From Patescibacteria group bacterium (GTDB lineage: Bacteria; Patescibacteriota; Patescibacteriia; Buchananbacterales; SURF-54), in NCBI GenBank assembly GCA_018818885.1, contig JAHIRB010000038.1, positions 1 to 39,434 of the forward strand: a DNA stretch of 39,434 nt, read 5' to 3'. The notes under the pieces were generated by a model that made no database searches, had not been told where the DNA came from, and was given only the letters and a program-made list of their open reading frames with translations. Each line of letters opens with the position of its first letter. Positions within the stretch are counted from its first letter, which is position 1. Both the position numbers and the translations under genes were made by a program. Of this stretch, positions 31,477-39,029 are shown one piece after another.

Positions 31477-33315
31477 ATGTGTGGAATTGTAGGATACATT
31501 GGAAAAAGAAAGGATATTTATCCAGTATTAATAAAAGGCCTTAAGCGATTAGAGTATCGTGGTTATGATTCAGCCGGGGTTGCAATAATAAAAGACGGTG
31601 AAATAATATCAGAAAAAAAGATTGGTAAAATAAAAGAGCTTGAAAAAAAAGTTGGTAAGGGAATTATTGGTGGAGAAGTAGGCATAGCGCATACGCGTTG
31701 GGCTACACATGGCGGGGTGACAGACGAAAATGCTCACCCTCATTTTGATTGCAATAATAAAATCGCTATTGTCCATAATGGTATTATTGAAAACTGGCAA
31801 ACCTTAAAAAAATTATTAGAAGAAGAAGGACATAAATTTAAAACTAATACTGATTCAGAAATTTTAGCTCACTTAATTGAAAAGTATTATAAAGAAGTTA
31901 AAGACCTAGCCAAAGCAACGCGTCTGGCTTTAAAAAAAGTTATCGGAGCTTATGGTTTACTTGTTATATCTTTAGACGAACCAGACAAGCTTGTGGTGGC
32001 AAGAAAAGGTAGTCCTGTTGCTATAGGAATAGGAAAAGCTGAATATATAGTTGCATCCGACGCTACTCCAATTTTAGAATATACAAAAAAAGTCATATAT
32101 CTTGATGACGAAGAAGTAGCTGTGATTAATCACGAAGGTTACAAAGTAGTAGATTTAGAGAACTCGGACAAAGAAAAGAAGGTCAATAATCTTGATTGGG
32201 ATATTACCATGGCAGAAAAGATGGGTTATGATACATTTATGCTTAAGGAAATTTTTGAACAACCAGATAGCATTACTAATACTTTTCGTGGCAGAATAAT
32301 TCCAGAAGAGGGAAAAATAAAATTTGGCGGATTGAATATATCAGATGAAGAACTAAAAGGTGTAAAAAGAATTATAATTTCAGCCTGCGGTACGGCATAT
32401 TATGCTTGCCTAATTGGCGAATATATAATAGAAAACTTAACCGAAATACCAACAGAAGTTGAATATGCATCTGAATTCAGATATAAAAAACCGGTAATAA
32501 ATGGGGACTGCCTTTTTATAGCAGTTACTCAATCTGGCGAAACAACTGATACTTTATTTGCATTAAGAGAAGCTAAGAATCTTGGAGCAAAAACTTTAGG
32601 TATATGTAATGTTGTTGGCTCTTCAATCGCGCGCGAAGTTGACGGAGGAATTTATTTGCATTCAGGACCAGAAATAGGCGTTGCTTCAACCAAAGCCTTT
32701 ACCTCAATGATTGTTGCACAATATTTATTTGGAATTTATTTAGCGGAATTAATTGGTAAAGTAGACACTAAACAAACAAAAGAGTTAATATACGAACTGC
32801 AACAATTACCTGATTCTGTCAGAAGAATTTTAACTTTAAGTGATGAAATTAGAGAAATTGCAGCAAAATATCAAGATAACAGAAATTTTTTATACCTTGG
32901 ACGTGGTAATAATTTCCCAATTGCCTTAGAAGGTGCGCTCAAGTTAAAAGAAATATCATACATTCACGCAGAAGGTTATCCAGCAGCAGAAATGAAGCAT
33001 GGACCAATTGCATTAATTGATGAAAACATGCCCGTAGTATTTATTGCAACTAAAGATAAAGTTTACGAAAAAATAATGAGCAACATGCAAGAAGTCAAAG
33101 CACGAAAAGGAAAAATAATTGCTGTGGCAAACGAGGGTGACAAAGAAATTGCCAAAATTGCAGACGATGTAATTTACATTCCAAAAACTATAGATTTACT
33201 AAATCCAATTTTAACAGTAATTCCATTGCAACTTTTAGCCTATCATATTGCACAGAGAAAATGTTGCGATGTAGACAAACCGCGTAATCTTGCGAAAAGT
33301 GTAACCGTGGAATAG
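31477..33315 (+). CDS. glmS: Glutamine-fructose-6-phosphate aminotransferase (isomerizing)
   Basis: 612 residues, full length. N-terminal nucleophile Cys2 in MCGIVGYIG begins the class II glutamine amidotransferase domain (about 2-220) with HTRWATHG and HNGIIEN motifs. Two SIS sugar-isomerase domains follow (about 290-420 with SACGTAYYAC, and 460-600). The C-terminus DVDKPRNLAKSVTVE is the conserved GlmS tail. It makes glucosamine-6-phosphate, the entry to UDP-GlcNAc for peptidoglycan and glycans. A glmS ribozyme is not visible in the short upstream gap. Two nucleotide-sugar enzymes lie directly downstream. Confidence 0.97.
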   Translation: MCGIVGYIGKRKDIYPVLIKGLKRLEYRGYDSAGVAIIKDGEIISEKKIGKIKELEKKVGKGIIGGEVGIAHTRWATHGGVTDENAHPHFDCNNKIAIVHNGIIENWQTLKKLLEEEGHKFKTNTDSEILAHLIEKYYKEVKDLAKATRLALKKVIGAYGLLVISLDEPDKLVVARKGSPVAIGIGKAEYIVASDATPILEYTKKVIYLDDEEVAVINHEGYKVVDLENSDKEKKVNNLDWDITMAEKMGYDTFMLKEIFEQPDSITNTFRGRIIPEEGKIKFGGLNISDEELKGVKRIIISACGTAYYACLIGEYIIENLTEIPTEVEYASEFRYKKPVINGDCLFIAVTQSGETTDTLFALREAKNLGAKTLGICNVVGSSIAREVDGGIYLHSGPEIGVASTKAFTSMIVAQYLFGIYLAELIGKVDTKQTKELIYELQQLPDSVRRILTLSDEIREIAAKYQDNRNFLYLGRGNNFPIALEGALKLKEISYIHAEGYPAAEMKHGPIALIDENMPVVFIATKDKVYEKIMSNMQEVKARKGKIIAVANEGDKEIAKIADDVIYIPKTIDLLNPILTVIPLQLLAYHIAQRKCCDVDKPRNLAKSVTVE

Positions 33316-33318
33316 GGC

Positions 33319-33493
33319 TTTGTCATCTCGACCGGTGTTAAATATTATACCTGGAGACCAGCCAGAGGCTGGTGTTCGCCAGAGGCGAATCTGCCTTTGG
33401 CATGACGCCTCTGGCGCAGATCCCACACCAAACGATTACATTAGATGTGAGATCCCTCGATCCTGAGTCAATCGAAGGACTCGGGATGACAAA
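33319..33493. mobile_element. MITE/BIME-like repeat element with terminal inverted repeats
   Basis: Ends TTTGTCATCTCGA (33319-33331) and TCGGGATGACAAA (33481-33493) are complementary at 12 of 13 bases. Inside are three short hairpins with 3-base loops: ACCAGCC/GGCTGGT (33357-33373), TTCGCC/GGCGAA (33375-33389) and CGCC/GGCG (33406-33416). GC content is much higher than the surroundings. It fills the gap between glmS and the next gene and adds a spurious upstream extension to the latter's frame. No transposase inside. Confidence 0.6.
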
Positions 33494-33509
33494 AAGAATA
33501 AACAAATTT

Positions 33510-34445
33510 ATGTCCAAAATATTAGTTACAGGTGGAGCAGGTTTTATCGGCTCTCATCTATGTAAAAAATTAATAGAACGAGGAGATGAAGTAATTTGTG
33601 TTGATAATTTTTTTACTGGTCAGAAGCGAAATATCGAAGGCTTGCTAGACAGGAAAAATTTCAAATTAATTGAACACGATATTATAGAACCATTATTTAT
33701 TGATGATAAAATTGATCAAATTTATAACTTAGCTTGCCCAGCCTCGCCAGTACATTATCAAAATAATCCTATCAGAACTGTTAAAGCAAATGTATTGGGA
33801 GTAATAAACATATTGGGCATGGCTAAGGCTAAGAAATGTAAAATTTTACAAGCGTCCACGTCAGAAGTTTATGGAGACCCAATTGTGCATCCGCAACCAG
33901 AAAGTTATAATGGAAACGTTAATCCTATTGGAATAAGATCTTGCTATGACGAAGGCAAGCGATGTGCTGAAACATTATTTTTTGATTATCACAGAAGTCA
34001 TAATTTAGAAATAAGAGTAGCCAGAATTTTTAATACTTATGGACCAAACATGGCGGTTAATGACGGACGTGTTGTTTCAAATTTTATTATCCAAGCATTA
34101 AAGGATGAAGACATCACTATACATGGTGATGGTAAACAAACAAGGTCATTTTGTTATGTTGATGATATGGTTGATGGTTTAATCAAACTTATGGAATCAA
34201 AAGACTTCACAGGACCAGTCAACCTAGGTAACCCAGGAGAATTTTCTATTAAAGAACTGGCAGATAAAGTAATTGAGATGACATCATCCAAAAGTCAGAT
34301 AGTCAATAAGGAACTGCCAGCAGACGATCCCAAGCAACGACAGCCAGAAATTCAATTAGCCAATGAAAAACTTGGCTGGGAACCAAAAACAGATCTAAAG
34401 GATGGTTTAGAGCAAACCATTAATTATTTTAGGGAAGTAATTTAG
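33510..34445 (+). CDS. UDP-glucuronate decarboxylase (UDP-xylose synthase), extended SDR family
   Basis: 311 residues from the ATG at 33510, chosen because the NAD-binding motif [10 protein letters not shown] then lies at residue 8; the same open frame continues upstream through a repeat element, giving an unconvincing 46-residue extension. Family signatures: [37 protein letters not shown] (catalytic Tyr-x3-Lys in YDEGK) and [11 protein letters not shown]. The enzyme converts UDP-glucuronate to UDP-xylose with an NAD-bound 4-keto intermediate. Probably supplies a pentose donor for surface glycans. 47 bp before the related SDR at 34493. Confidence 0.93.
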   Translation: MSKILVTGGAGFIGSHLCKKLIERGDEVICVDNFFTGQKRNIEGLLDRKNFKLIEHDIIEPLFIDDKIDQIYNLACPASPVHYQNNPIRTVKANVLGVINILGMAKAKKCKILQASTSEVYGDPIVHPQPESYNGNVNPIGIRSCYDEGKRCAETLFFDYHRSHNLEIRVARIFNTYGPNMAVNDGRVVSNFIIQALKDEDITIHGDGKQTRSFCYVDDMVDGLIKLMESKDFTGPVNLGNPGEFSIKELADKVIEMTSSKSQIVNKELPADDPKQRQPEIQLANEKLGWEPKTDLKDGLEQTINYFREVI

Positions 34446-34456
34446 TCAATGTACAA

Positions 34457-34477
34457 GGTACAAGTTACAATTAACAA
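34457..34477 (+). repeat. Intergenic repeat word (second copy of 18866-18890)
   Basis: GGTACAAG at 34457-34464 overlaps CAAGTTACAATTAACAA at 34461-34477, one mismatch from the copy after ftsA. Confidence 0.5.
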
Positions 34478-34492
34478 TTCATAATTAATCAT

Positions 34493-35401
34493 ATGTCAAA
34501 ATGTTTAGTAACTGGTGGTGCTGGGTTTATCGGTTCAAATTTAACCGATGCGCTTATACAACAAGGTGATGAAGTAACAATCATCGATAACTTATCCACT
34601 GGTAATAAAGAAAACATAAATCCTAAAGCTACTTTTGTAGAAGCAGATATCACAAATTTAGAACAAATCAAGCCTCATTTTGAAGGCGTGGAATTTGTTT
34701 TTCATTTAGCTGCCTTACCACGCGTTCAGCTTTCTATTGAAGAGCCAATAGAAACGCACAACGCAAATATTAACGGAACTCTAAATGTTTTAGTAGCAGC
34801 AAAAGATGCAAAAGTAAAAAGATTTATGTATACTGCTTCCTCTTCTGCATACGGAGACGCAGAAATAATGCCAACCAAAGAAGATCAGCTGCCAATGCCT
34901 ATGAGTCCATATGGTTTGCATAAATATGTTGGTGAACATTATGCTAGGTTGTTTTCCATGCTTTATGGCATGGAATCTGTCAGTTTACGATATTTTAATG
35001 TTTATGGTCCAAGAATGGCGTTTTCAGGTGCATACTGTACTGTTATAGCAGTATTCTTGCAACAAAAAAAACAAGGCAAAGAACTTACCATAACTGGTGA
35101 TGGCACACAAACTAGAGATTTCACTTATGTTTCTGATGTAGTCAACGCAAATATTTTAGCATCAAAAAGTAAAAAAGTAGGCAAGGGCGAAGTTATGAAT
35201 ATCGGAGCAGGAGATAATCATTCAGTAAATGAAGTAGCAGAAAAAATTAATTCACCATCTATAAATATTCCTCCAAGGATAGAACCGCATGACACTTTAG
35301 CAGATATTTCCAAAGCTAAAGATTTATTAGATTGGAAGCCGCAAGTAGATTTTAGTGAAGGTATGAAAAAAACTATAGAATGGTTTGAAGGTTTAAAATA
35401 A
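34493..35401 (+). CDS. NAD-dependent UDP-sugar epimerase (GalE/WbpP-like extended SDR)
   Basis: 302 residues. [10 protein letters not shown] near residue 8 binds NAD; the catalytic pair is in SPYGLHKYVGEHYARLF (Tyr-x3-Lys near 144-148), preceded by SSSAYGDA with the catalytic Ser/Thr. LRYFNVYGPRM and GDGTQTRDFTYVSDVV are typical of UDP-glucose or UDP-GlcNAc 4-epimerases of the WbpP/GalE class. The exact substrate cannot be assigned. Downstream of the UDP-xylose synthase and glmS, it fits nucleotide-sugar supply for glycan synthesis. A clear terminator follows. Confidence 0.88.
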   Translation: MSKCLVTGGAGFIGSNLTDALIQQGDEVTIIDNLSTGNKENINPKATFVEADITNLEQIKPHFEGVEFVFHLAALPRVQLSIEEPIETHNANINGTLNVLVAAKDAKVKRFMYTASSSAYGDAEIMPTKEDQLPMPMSPYGLHKYVGEHYARLFSMLYGMESVSLRYFNVYGPRMAFSGAYCTVIAVFLQQKKQGKELTITGDGTQTRDFTYVSDVVNANILASKSKKVGKGEVMNIGAGDNHSVNEVAEKINSPSINIPPRIEPHDTLADISKAKDLLDWKPQVDFSEGMKKTIEWFEGLK

Positions 35402-35422
35402 AACTATCTCATAATAAAAATG

Positions 35423-35453
35423 ATGCGCGAGCCACTATGGTTCGCGCATTTTT
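35423..35453 (+). terminator. Rho-independent terminator after the epimerase
   Basis: ATGCGCGAGCC (35423-35433) pairs with GGTTCGCGCAT (35439-35449; one G-U), 5-nt loop, 5 T residues. The strongest stem in the region. Confidence 0.85.
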
Positions 35454-35469
35454 AGTACAAAATAATTTC

Positions 35470-35559
35470 GGAGAGTCCCCGCCTAGTTATCATCAAGACG
35501 GCACCATTGGCCAGATTTATTCCATTTCCACTATGATGACCTTTGGTCGAGAACTCCCC
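35470..35559. other. Structured non-coding stretch, first of two
   Basis: GGAGAGT (35470-35476) can pair with ACTCCCC (35553-35559), the only mismatch being a G-U wobble if the minus strand is transcribed. Inside, TCATCA (35490-35495) pairs with TGATGA (35534-35539), with GACC/GGTC at 35538-35548 as an alternative. No ORF of merit. Its left edge resembles that of the second element at 35599 (GGAGAGTCCCC against GAAGAGTCTCC, each followed by CTAG), suggesting relatedness. Confidence 0.4.
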
Positions 35560-35598
35560 AAAAAATGAATTCATATACACAATGTACAAAAAATAATT

Positions 35599-35723
35599 GA
35601 AGAGTCTCCACCCCATCTAGCATTTTCTTTTTCACCCGAGTGGTGAGTAGGTCTCTAACCCTTCGATTCGAAAGGTTGCTCTTGGGTCCAGTAACGGCTG
35701 GGGCCGTTGCGTGGAGGCTCTTC
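35599..35723. other. Structured non-coding stretch, second of two (13-bp closing stem)
   Basis: GAAGAGTCTCCAC (35599-35611) pairs with GTGGAGGCTCTTC (35711-35723), 13 bp with one wobble on the plus strand. Inside is AACGGC-TGGG-GCCGTT (35693-35708), a 6-bp stem with a tetraloop, and CCTTCG/CGAAAGG near 35659-35675. On the minus strand the closing stem is followed by ATTATTTTTT, like a terminator. The shape (long closing stem, internal hairpins, about 125 nt) suggests an RNA gene or 3' UTR element; it matches no class I recognise (not tRNA, SRP, RNase P or tmRNA). Confidence 0.45.
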
Positions 35724-35792
35724 AGATATAGATATCACGTTATCATAACTCAAAATCAAAGTCAAGGATTCAAAAAACCGTTATTTAAAAAA

Positions 35793-35819
35793 GTAGGTCG
35801 GGGACTGATCCCGACCTAC
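35793..35819 (+). repeat. REP-like hairpin with GTAG
   Basis: GTAGGTCGGG (35793-35802), 7-nt loop, CCCGACCTAC (35810-35819). Begins with GTAG. It lies just downstream of the glnA stop, so it might also serve as a 3' end for the minus-strand transcript, although there is no clear U-run. Confidence 0.65.
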
Positions 35820-35841
35820 GTGTATTTTGTTTGTAGTACTT

Positions 35842-37170
35842 TTATATATCTAAATATCGTTTTAGTTCGTTTGGTGTTACTTCGGTTTTTTGTTCTTCAA
35901 TTTCTATCTTTTTAGCATTAACAAAACGGTCAACAACATGGCTGCCAATAGCTTTTTTGATAACTTCGTCATTTTTTAGATGTTTTATACTTTCTGTCAA
36001 AGATCCAGGCAAGCTATCAATCTTTAATTCTTGCAACTTACCTTCGTCAAGATTATAAATATCTTCTTCTACTGATTTAGGGGGAGTAATCTTACTTTCA
36101 ATACCATCAAGACCAGCAGCTAGTATTGCAGTAAATGCCAAGTATGGATTACACGATGGATCTGGGGAGCGGAGCTCTACTCGTACTGATTGTTTTCTAC
36201 CTTCTGTGTATCGAGGGATTCTAACTAATGCAGATCTGTTCATTTGTGCCCAGCAAATATTAACCGGAGCTTCGTAGCCAGGTACTATTCGTTTATATGA
36301 GTTGGTAGTTGGGTTGGTTAAAGCTGTAAAGCTTTTTGAATGTTTTAATATGCCACCAATAAAATGTTTGGCGGTGCTGGAGAGTTTATAATTATCGTTT
36401 TCATCATAAAAAGAATTCTCACCCTTTAAATCAAACAAACTTAGATGAACATGCATTCCAGAACCATTGATGTTTTCAAAAGGTTTTGGCATAAAGGTGG
36501 CTTTTACGTCAAAACTTTGTGCAATAGCTTTAATTGTAGTTTTTAATGTTATGATGTTATCTGCTGTTTTTAATGCGTCGGAGTACCTAAAATCAATTTC
36601 GTGCTGTCCTGCTGCAACTTCGTGGTGGCCAGCTTCAATATCAATATTTAATTCTTCGCCAGCTTCAATTACGTTTTCGCGAATCTTAGAAGCAACATCA
36701 TAAGGAGAAAAGTCAAAATATCCTTGGTAATCGTGCGGCATGGGTTTTAGGCCTTCCTTTTTATTCAAAATAAAAAATTCAAGTTCTGCGCCGACATTAA
36801 AGATATATCCTTTATCTTTTGCGGTAAGCATCATTTTTCGTAAAATATGTCTTGGATCTCCTTCGAATGGCGTTGAGTCTGGTTTATGCACATCACAGAT
36901 AATGCGTGCTGCTTTGTTTTCTGTTTTACTCCAAGGCAATGTGCAGTAAGTTTTTATATCAGGAATTAATAGCTGATCACTTTCTGCGATTCTGGCAAAA
37001 CCTTCAATTGAAGATCCATCAAACCAAATTCCTTTTTCCAACGCATTTTCAAGTTGACGCGTGGGGATTACAATATCTTTAGGAACACCTAAAATGTCTG
37101 TAAATTGCAGATGGATATACTTTACAGCATCTTTTTTGACTTGTTTTAGGATTTGTGTTGCGTTGTTCAT
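35842..37170 (-). CDS. glnA: Glutamine synthetase type I (GSI-alpha-like)
   Basis: 442 residues, the length of the alpha type. Motifs: WFDGSSIEGFARIAESD (Asp50-loop type), GAELEFFILNKKEG (metal-binding Glu), HHEVAAGQHEIDFRY, GSGMHVHLSLF (ATP/metal), NPTTNSYKRIVPGYEAP (glutamate-binding) and RIPRYTEGRKQSVRVELRSPDPSCNPYLAF. The usual adenylylation-site signature NLYDLPPEE is replaced by DIYNLDEGK, so regulation by adenylylation is unlikely. Catalyses ATP-dependent ligation of ammonia to glutamate; its product glutamine feeds GlmS. Single gene on the minus strand, convergent with the epimerase, with a candidate promoter at 37221-37249. Confidence 0.97.
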   Translation of the reverse strand: MNNATQILKQVKKDAVKYIHLQFTDILGVPKDIVIPTRQLENALEKGIWFDGSSIEGFARIAESDQLLIPDIKTYCTLPWSKTENKAARIICDVHKPDSTPFEGDPRHILRKMMLTAKDKGYIFNVGAELEFFILNKKEGLKPMPHDYQGYFDFSPYDVASKIRENVIEAGEELNIDIEAGHHEVAAGQHEIDFRYSDALKTADNIITLKTTIKAIAQSFDVKATFMPKPFENINGSGMHVHLSLFDLKGENSFYDENDNYKLSSTAKHFIGGILKHSKSFTALTNPTTNSYKRIVPGYEAPVNICWAQMNRSALVRIPRYTEGRKQSVRVELRSPDPSCNPYLAFTAILAAGLDGIESKITPPKSVEEDIYNLDEGKLQELKIDSLPGSLTESIKHLKNDEVIKKAIGSHVVDRFVNAKKIEIEEQKTEVTPNELKRYLDI

Positions 37171-37220
37171 TGAAGTTTTATGTTAATTATGATAAAATTT
37201 ATAGTGTTTTCAATTAACTA

Positions 37221-37249
37221 ATTTTACACCTGCTAAAAATTAAAGTCAA
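37221..37249 (-). promoter_or_regulatory. Candidate glnA promoter
   Basis: On the minus strand TTGACT (37249-37244), 17-bp spacer, TAAAAT (37226-37221). The leader to the ATG would be about 44 nt. Confidence 0.45.
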
Positions 37250-37259
37250 AATCAACATT

Positions 37260-37808
37260 ATGGATAAATCATATTTAGACCAAAGAATTAGAAAAGTACC
37301 TAACTTTCCCAAACAAGGTATTTTATTTTATGATGTTACTACGCTTTTTGAAGATGCCCAAGCATTTAAAATGATGATAGATGCACTGTGCAAACCTTAT
37401 GAAGGCCAAAAAATTGATAAAATAGTTGGAATAGATGCGCGTGGTTTTTTGATGGCATCTGCAATGGCGTATATTCTAGGAGCAGGTGTATCAATAGTAA
37501 GAAAAAAAGGCAAGCTTCCCTATAAGACAAGAATGGCTAGTTATGAAAAAGAATATGGACCAGATACAATAGAAATGCACGAAGACACAATCAAGAAGGG
37601 AGAAAAAGTAATAATCGCTGACGATCTACTTGCTACAGGTGGAACAATGCTTGCAACAATTGATTTAGTAGAACAATTGGGCGGAGACATTGTGGGAATT
37701 GATTTGATAGTCAATCTTACATTTCTACCAGGTGAAAAATTGTTAACAGAAAAAGGATACAAAGTAAATTATTTAATTGATTACGATAACGAGGACATTA
37801 AAGAATAA
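37260..37808 (+). CDS. apt: Adenine phosphoribosyltransferase
   Basis: 182 residues. The N-terminus YLDQRIRKVPNFPKQGILFYDVTTLF is the Apt signature; VGIDARGFLMASAMAYILGAG and the PRPP-binding loop VIIADDLLATGGTMLA (about 118-133) complete it. It converts adenine and PRPP into AMP. The MTA phosphorylase at 38193 would supply the adenine, making this a short salvage route. No SD before the ATG. Divergent from glnA. Confidence 0.95.
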   Translation: MDKSYLDQRIRKVPNFPKQGILFYDVTTLFEDAQAFKMMIDALCKPYEGQKIDKIVGIDARGFLMASAMAYILGAGVSIVRKKGKLPYKTRMASYEKEYGPDTIEMHEDTIKKGEKVIIADDLLATGGTMLATIDLVEQLGGDIVGIDLIVNLTFLPGEKLLTEKGYKVNYLIDYDNEDIKE

Positions 37809-37835
37809 AAAAAGTAACCACAGAAGTTGCTGGAT

Positions 37836-37869
37836 AAAAAAAGGCAACCTCTCCCCCAAGAAGGCTGCC
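37836..37869 (-). terminator. Terminator for the small minus-strand gene at 37911
   Basis: On the minus strand GGCAGCC (37869-37863), loop, GGTTGCC (37849-37843) then seven U-encoding positions (37842-37836). Stem of 7 bp with one G-U. This independent signal supports transcription of the small gene leftward. Confidence 0.7.
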
Positions 37870-37910
37870 CTAAATGATTGTGAGTTTTAAAACGAAATCG
37901 TATGGATTTT

Positions 37911-38114
37911 CTACCTTATTGCCACAACCTTGGCTTCATTACGAAAACACTTTTCTTTCCCATCCTTTCCAGATTCAATTTCTACGGCGTTTAGATCCCC
38001 GTTATTTACAGACATTTTTGTTTTTCTGTGTTTTATTTCATCCTTTCCGAACCAAAATATCTCTCCTTTGTTAACGTTGCCAAAGTCAATTTGTCGTTTC
38101 CTCTTGCTTGACAT
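37911..38114 (-). CDS. Small 67-residue hypothetical protein with strong SD
   Basis: Begins MSSKRKRQIDFGNVNKGEIF; the core FGNVNKGEIFWFGKDEIKHRKTKM and a later NAVEIESG with a basic C-terminal half fit a small SH3-like barrel (F-x-x-V-x-x-G-x-x-F pattern) often seen in tiny phage or Patescibacteria proteins; this resemblance is from memory and tentative. GGAGG stands 7 nt before the ATG and a minus-strand terminator lies downstream at 37836-37869, which together make a real gene likely. The overlapping plus-strand frames have neither. Function unknown. Confidence 0.68.
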   Translation of the reverse strand: MSSKRKRQIDFGNVNKGEIFWFGKDEIKHRKTKMSVNNGDLNAVEIESGKDGKEKCFRNEAKVVAIR

Positions 38115-38192
38115 ACCCTTCCCTCCATCATGTTACGGGTATTGATACTGGTAACACAAGAAACAAGCTTATATTAAATCAATAATAAATAT

Positions 38193-38957
38193 ATGTCAAG
38201 TTTAAAAATTGGAATTATAGGAGGAAGTGGATTGGATGATCCAAAATTATTAGAAAGTTTTGAAGAAAAAGATGTTGATACACAGTGGGGTAAGCCCAGC
38301 TCACCAATCACAATTGGTAAATTAAACGGTGTTGATGTTTGTATTTTAGCGCGTCATGGCAAAGATCATTCTATTACCCCAACCGGGGTTAACTATCGCG
38401 CAAACATTCAAGCATTAAAAGATTTAGGCTGCACACATATTTTAGCTACCACAGCTTGTGGTAGTCTTAGAAAAGAAATTGATCGTGGCCATCTTGTGAT
38501 TCTTGATCAGTTTATTGATTTCACGCGCCACCGCAAAATTTCGTTTTATGATAAATTCCCAGGTGGTGCAGCCAATGCTAAACACACTCCAATGAGTACT
38601 CCTTTTGCAGAAAGTTTACGCGAGGCATTAATACAGACTTGCGAAGAGCTAGATATCACACATCACAAAAAAGGCTGCATGGTTACTATCGAAGGCCCAA
38701 GGTTTTCTACTGTTGCGGAATCTCACATGTTTAGAAGTTGGGGTGCAGATGTCATTAACATGTCAATTGCACCAGAAGCCATACTTGCCAACGAAGCTGG
38801 TATACCGTATGCTGCCATAGCAATGTCTACAGATTATGATTGCTGGAAGACAGATGAGAAGCCAGTCACGTGGGAAGAGATCTTAGATATTTTTGGACAG
38901 AATGTAGAAAATGTCAAAAAATTATTAATTAATACAATTCCAAAAATTAAAGGGTAG
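38193..38957 (+). CDS. mtnP: S-methyl-5'-thioadenosine phosphorylase (PNP/MTAP family 2)
   Basis: 254 residues. IGIIGGSGLDDP near the N-terminus (phosphate-binding Gly/Ser), LARHGKDHSITPTGVNYRANI, ATTACGSLR, VTIEGPRFSTVAESHMFRSWGADVINMSIAPEAILANEAG (base and ribose binding) and AMSTDYDCW identify the MTAP/PNP2 family. It cleaves 5'-methylthioadenosine with phosphate to adenine and 5-methylthioribose-1-phosphate; some relatives prefer inosine or guanosine. The Asp in STDYDCW favours adenine-type substrates. Adenine would pass to Apt. The stop codon lies within a REP-like element. Confidence 0.93.
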   Translation: MSSLKIGIIGGSGLDDPKLLESFEEKDVDTQWGKPSSPITIGKLNGVDVCILARHGKDHSITPTGVNYRANIQALKDLGCTHILATTACGSLRKEIDRGHLVILDQFIDFTRHRKISFYDKFPGGAANAKHTPMSTPFAESLREALIQTCEELDITHHKKGCMVTIEGPRFSTVAESHMFRSWGADVINMSIAPEAILANEAGIPYAAIAMSTDYDCWKTDEKPVTWEEILDIFGQNVENVKKLLINTIPKIKG

Positions 38958-39010
38958 GCCGGGTCCTTGCGCCCGGCCGTAGCGATTGGGCAGTTGCGCC
39001 CAATCTACCC
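38952..39010 (+). repeat. Double REP-like element (two GTAG hairpins) over the mtnP stop codon
   Basis: GGGTAG (38952-38957, containing the stop TAG) pairs with CTACCC (39005-39010). Inside: GCCGGG/CCCGGC (38958-38963 with 38972-38977) and GATTGGGC/GCCCAATC (38984-38991 with 38998-39005). GTAG precedes each hairpin (38954-38957 and 38979-38982). It can fold as a three-way junction. Confidence 0.75.
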
Positions 39011-39029
39011 AGCGTAATATTATATCATT

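Noticed and set aside
33372..33509. Upstream extension of the UDP-xylose synthase gene to 33372
   Set aside because: The extra 46 residues are encoded by the repeat element; the ATG at 33510 puts the Rossmann motif at its usual position.
35640..35915. 91-residue plus-strand ORF
   Set aside because: Crosses the structured element and REP hairpin and runs antisense into glnA; no RBS or homology features.
37874..38145. Two plus-strand ORFs opposite the small gene at 37911
   Set aside because: The minus-strand frame has a strong SD, a terminator and a protein-like composition; the plus frames have none.
38132..38155. Palindrome TTACGGGTATTGATACTGG with weak likeness to the 3' arm of leader copy B
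   Set aside because: No partner arm at about 90 nt and spacing to any ATG differs; probably chance or a local operator.
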